Part shown: piece by piece, positions 22,890 through 25,212 of the stretch
Position numbering within the stretch: position 1 is the stretch's first letter
Layout of the letters: every line of letters begins with the position of its first letter
Assembly: GCA_003219115.1 (NCBI GenBank)
Contig: QHPN01000066.1
Location: 1 to 25,212 of the forward strand
Direction: 5' to 3'
Length of the DNA stretch: 25,212 nt
Source: Verrucomicrobiota bacterium
Lineage (GTDB): Bacteria > Verrucomicrobiota > Verrucomicrobiia > Chthoniobacterales > UBA10450
The notes under the pieces: model-generated
Database searches by the model: none
What the model saw: only the letters and a program-made list of their open reading frames with translations
What the model was told of the DNA's origin: nothing
Made by a program: the position numbers and the translations under genes

Positions 22890-23663
22890 CTATCTCGGTA
22901 CTGGCGTGAACAAAATATTGCTCGTTCTTCGTAGACGCTCCATCTCCGCAAGCGCCAGTTTCGCCTCGAATTTTTCACGACCGATCACGATCCAGGCATC
23001 GTAACCGAAGTCGTTTTGGATCCGTTCGATGCGGGTGAGATAATCGCCGTGAATGCCGGCGAGCAGTTCGATCAACATCCTCGGCCGATTGATCCGAATG
23101 GTTTCGCGTGCCCCCGCCAGCACCTCCATCTCCGAGCCCTCCACATCGATTTTGATAAAACCGACGTTTTCAAAACCGTAACTGTCGAGGGTGGCGAGCC
23201 GCACCTGTATTTCATCAACGTTATTGTGCGCATAAACATTGCCGAGATTGCCGATGATGTGCAAGGAGGACCCACTCGGCCGGCGCGGAACGTAGAGAGT
23301 GGCACTTCCCTCGTGATCGGAGAGCGCCACTGGGTGCAGGCGCGCTCTTCTTCCGAGTTTGGCCTGGGCGAACCTGGCCAAAACCGGATTGGGTTCAAAA
23401 GCTTCGACGGTGGCGGCAACGCGGGACAGGGCCCAGCTGTAGTAGCCGCGGTTTGCGCCCACATCGATTGCGGTGCATCTAGCCGGAACGAGTTCGCGCA
23501 ACAATGCGAGTTCCGGCTCGACCCCTCGTAATTCTCGGCCGATTTTGTATCGATAATAGAGCCGCGCCGGCAGCAGATTTTTAATGCGATCTTCGACCGA
23601 GAGCGAGGCGATACTGTACGGTATGGCAGCGCGCGGCCACTTGGTTTTCTGCTCGTCGGCCAT
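22890..23663 (-). CDS. FkbM family methyltransferase
   Basis: A 257-residue SAM-dependent methyltransferase. Motif I is AIDVGANRGYYSWALS (65-80). The acidic residue of motif II is in VEAFEPNP (86-93). The FkbM hallmark GFIKIDVEGSEMEVLAGA (168-185) is complete. FkbM enzymes O-methylate diverse substrates, often sugars or lipids of the cell surface. No sugar-biosynthesis genes adjoin it, so the substrate cannot be inferred. No transmembrane segment is seen. It starts at the ATG at 23663 and lies between the TPR gene (upstream) and the hydrolase lipoprotein (downstream), all on the minus strand. Confidence 0.92.
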   Translation of the reverse strand: MADEQKTKWPRAAIPYSIASLSVEDRIKNLLPARLYYRYKIGRELRGVEPELALLRELVPARCTAIDVGANRGYYSWALSRVAATVEAFEPNPVLARFAQAKLGRRARLHPVALSDHEGSATLYVPRRPSGSSLHIIGNLGNVYAHNNVDEIQVRLATLDSYGFENVGFIKIDVEGSEMEVLAGARETIRINRPRMLIELLAGIHGDYLTRIERIQNDFGYDAWIVIGREKFEAKLALAEMERLRRTSNILFTPVPR

Positions 23664-23676
23664 CCCGTGCTACGCT

Positions 23677-23697
23677 AGGCGCTTGTCAGGAGCGCCT
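23677..23697. repeat. Hairpin between the TPR and FkbM genes
   Basis: AGGCGCT (23677-23683), loop TGTCAGG, AGCGCCT (23691-23697), followed by CTAC. The arm GAGCGCCTCTAC resembles the REP-like arms in nuoN and near 21330. It may be a repeat element or a stop for the TPR gene; no T-tract follows on either strand. Confidence 0.5.
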
Positions 23698-23702
23698 CTA
23701 CA

Positions 23703-25212
23703 TCATTCTTTCGGTGCGAGAGAAGCGACGATTTTCTCGAAGCGAGGATCGCCGCGTAAAGGGTCCCACCACGGCAGTAGTTTCAACCGGCCGTAACTAA
23801 GGAACCCCGGTAGTTGCGCTACCTTTGCCAAGTGCCCGAGAGCGGCATCTTTCTCATCGAGCCATGCTTCCGCTACCGCCGAATACTGGATCATGTCCAC
23901 TCCGTTGAGAGAATCCTTCTCTACGGGCACCAGTTCAACCGCGCGCCGGATCTCGCGCAGCGCGTCTTCCTTCCGTCCGAGTCCGGCATCAATTAACGCA
24001 AGAGTGCAAACTGCGGGACCATAATCTGCCTGCGCCTGCGCGACCTTCTCCTGGCCCGGACGAATCGCGGCGAAAGCCGAGCGCGCTTTTGTTTCGTCTT
24101 TGATCATCCGCGCAGCGAGACCCCGGCCGAAGCCCGCGCTGAGTTGCGTGGAATTATCGCCGAAAGTGGCGTCGCCAAGGGCATTGAGCGCGGTTTCGGC
24201 CGCCGCCGCATCGCCTTCCGCTAGGGCGCAGAGAAACCATACATCGGCGACGCTCTTGATCGCGCCTGGGTTCGTCGCGCGAATCTCATCGATCGTTTGA
24301 TGTAATGGTCGACTGTCAGCTTTCCAATCAAGTAAAACCAAGCCTCGCCCTGCCTTAGTCTCGGCATCGTCGGGTTTGATGGATAATGCGCGGTCTTCGA
24401 CGGCAATCTCTTCAGCATAACGACGCAGAACGTGATAGCTGATTGAGAGCTGCTGCAGTGTGAAAAAATTTCGGGGATCCAATTCCACTGCGCGTTGAAG
24501 GTTGTGCAGTCCGGCGTCGTGCGCGCCTCGCCGGCGCGCGATGAACCCAGTCAGCTCGAAGATCCGAGGAGAATTAGGCATTGTGCCGCGGGCCACTTCA
24601 AGTTCAGCCAGCGCCCCGTCGTAATTGAGATATGCAGAGTAAAGATGGCCGGCGCGGGCCAGGTGTGCTTCGCCGGCATCGGGCTGGAGCCGGAACGCCG
24701 CCTCAATCGCCGCTTCCGCTGATGCGCGCCGCTCAGAAGTGTGGTCGAGCAGATTGTAAAATCTATCGTGAGCGTCAGCGAGCTGGCACTGCGCGGCGAA
24801 GAAAGAAGGATCCCTCGCAAGCGCTTGATTGAGCAAATCGATTCCCAAGCGCAAGTTCTGTGCAGCGATCGCGCTGAAACCGGTGTTAAGAACGAGGTCC
24901 TTTGCCCGGCTGTAGAGATCGAAGGCGATAACATCAGAGGTAGGTGCCTGCTCGATGGCTTTCTTCTCACTCGGAGAAAGTTTGGCCTGTAACTGGTCGG
25001 CGATAGTCTTGGCAATCTCGCTCTGGATCGCAAAGACGTCGGCAAGATCGCGGTCGTAGGTCTGTGCCCAGAGATGCGCATCGCTGCGTGCATCAATTAG
25101 CTGCGCGTTCACGCGGACGCGATTGCTGACGCGTTGAACGCTACCCTCGACCAGATGCGCTACACCAAGCTGCTGGGCAATCTCCCGAAGATTGCGCGCT
25201 ACTCCAGTTTTG
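23703..25212 (-). CDS. TolB-like domain / TPR protein, 5' end outside window (partial)
   Basis: The reading frame stays open to the window edge, so at least 500 residues are seen and the N-terminus is missing. The first visible part (VARNLREIAQQLGVAHLVEG, then RVRVNAQLIDARSDAHLWAQ and TYDRDLADVFAIQSEI) is the TolB-like segment common in adenylate-cyclase-, CadC- or kinase-associated TPR proteins. The rest is helical TPR-like sequence with repeats such as ALARDPSFFAAQCQLADAHD and ALSIKPDDAETKAGRGLVLL, ending in a Trp/Pro-rich tail (LLPWWDPLRGDPRFEKIV). The missing N-terminus in this family may be a winged-helix, cyclase or Ser/Thr-kinase domain, so regulatory activity cannot be judged. The first in-window GTG (25112) is internal to the conserved region and is not the start. 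Confidence 0.85.
   Translation of the reverse strand, partial: KTGVARNLREIAQQLGVAHLVEGSVQRVSNRVRVNAQLIDARSDAHLWAQTYDRDLADVFAIQSEIAKTIADQLQAKLSPSEKKAIEQAPTSDVIAFDLYSRAKDLVLNTGFSAIAAQNLRLGIDLLNQALARDPSFFAAQCQLADAHDRFYNLLDHTSERRASAEAAIEAAFRLQPDAGEAHLARAGHLYSAYLNYDGALAELEVARGTMPNSPRIFELTGFIARRRGAHDAGLHNLQRAVELDPRNFFTLQQLSISYHVLRRYAEEIAVEDRALSIKPDDAETKAGRGLVLLDWKADSRPLHQTIDEIRATNPGAIKSVADVWFLCALAEGDAAAAETALNALGDATFGDNSTQLSAGFGRGLAARMIKDETKARSAFAAIRPGQEKVAQAQADYGPAVCTLALIDAGLGRKEDALREIRRAVELVPVEKDSLNGVDMIQYSAVAEAWLDEKDAALGHLAKVAQLPGFLSYGRLKLLPWWDPLRGDPRFEKIVASLAPKE

Overview
The window is chromosomal DNA of a GC-rich bacterium. I infer a member of the Verrucomicrobiota (Chthoniobacter/Udaeobacter-like soil lineages) or a near relative. 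The basis is indirect: many short palindromic intergenic repeats, few clear Shine-Dalgarno sequences, TTG/GTG starts, an ORF6N-domain gene, and a SMUG1-type uracil-DNA glycosylase. No rRNA, tRNA, CRISPR array or intact transposon was seen.

Left edge (1-2959, + strand): the last codons of a MoxR-type ATPase, a DUF58 protein and a TgpA-like membrane transglutaminase, in an overlapping operon. A CPA1 Na+/H+ antiporter (2944-4533, - strand) converges on it.

Centre (4784-18531): a rearranged respiratory complex I locus. nuoA, B, C, D and I run leftward. nuoH, J, K, L, M, a second nuoM-like gene (M2) and N run rightward. The two arms diverge from a spacer of about 480 bp that holds two palindromes and a truncated MFS transporter gene. 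nuoE, nuoF and nuoG are absent. The locus therefore encodes the 11-subunit core plus a fourth antiporter-like subunit. The C-terminal lateral helix of NuoL is about 29 residues longer than in E. coli, which fits a four-pump ('2M') complex I. M2 lacks the usual TM7 lysine. An ORF6N gene lies between nuoM and nuoM2.

Right part (18572-25212): a SMUG1-like uracil-DNA glycosylase, an unrecognised three-helix membrane protein, a zinc-less quinone-reductase-like MDR protein with an N-terminal signal-like segment, a TAP-like alpha/beta-hydrolase lipoprotein, an FkbM methyltransferase, and a TolB-like/TPR protein whose 5' end is outside the window.

Across the window, several families of palindromic elements occupy operon junctions and gene ends. 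They include six copies of a TTTTAAC..TGTAAC element within the nuo locus, a 7-nt-period inverted repeat before nuoL, CAGATT-type palindromes between nuoA and nuoH, and one palindrome inside nuoN that is translated in frame. They supply several stop codons, leaders and C-terminal tails, and they explain most of the non-coding DNA in the nuo region.
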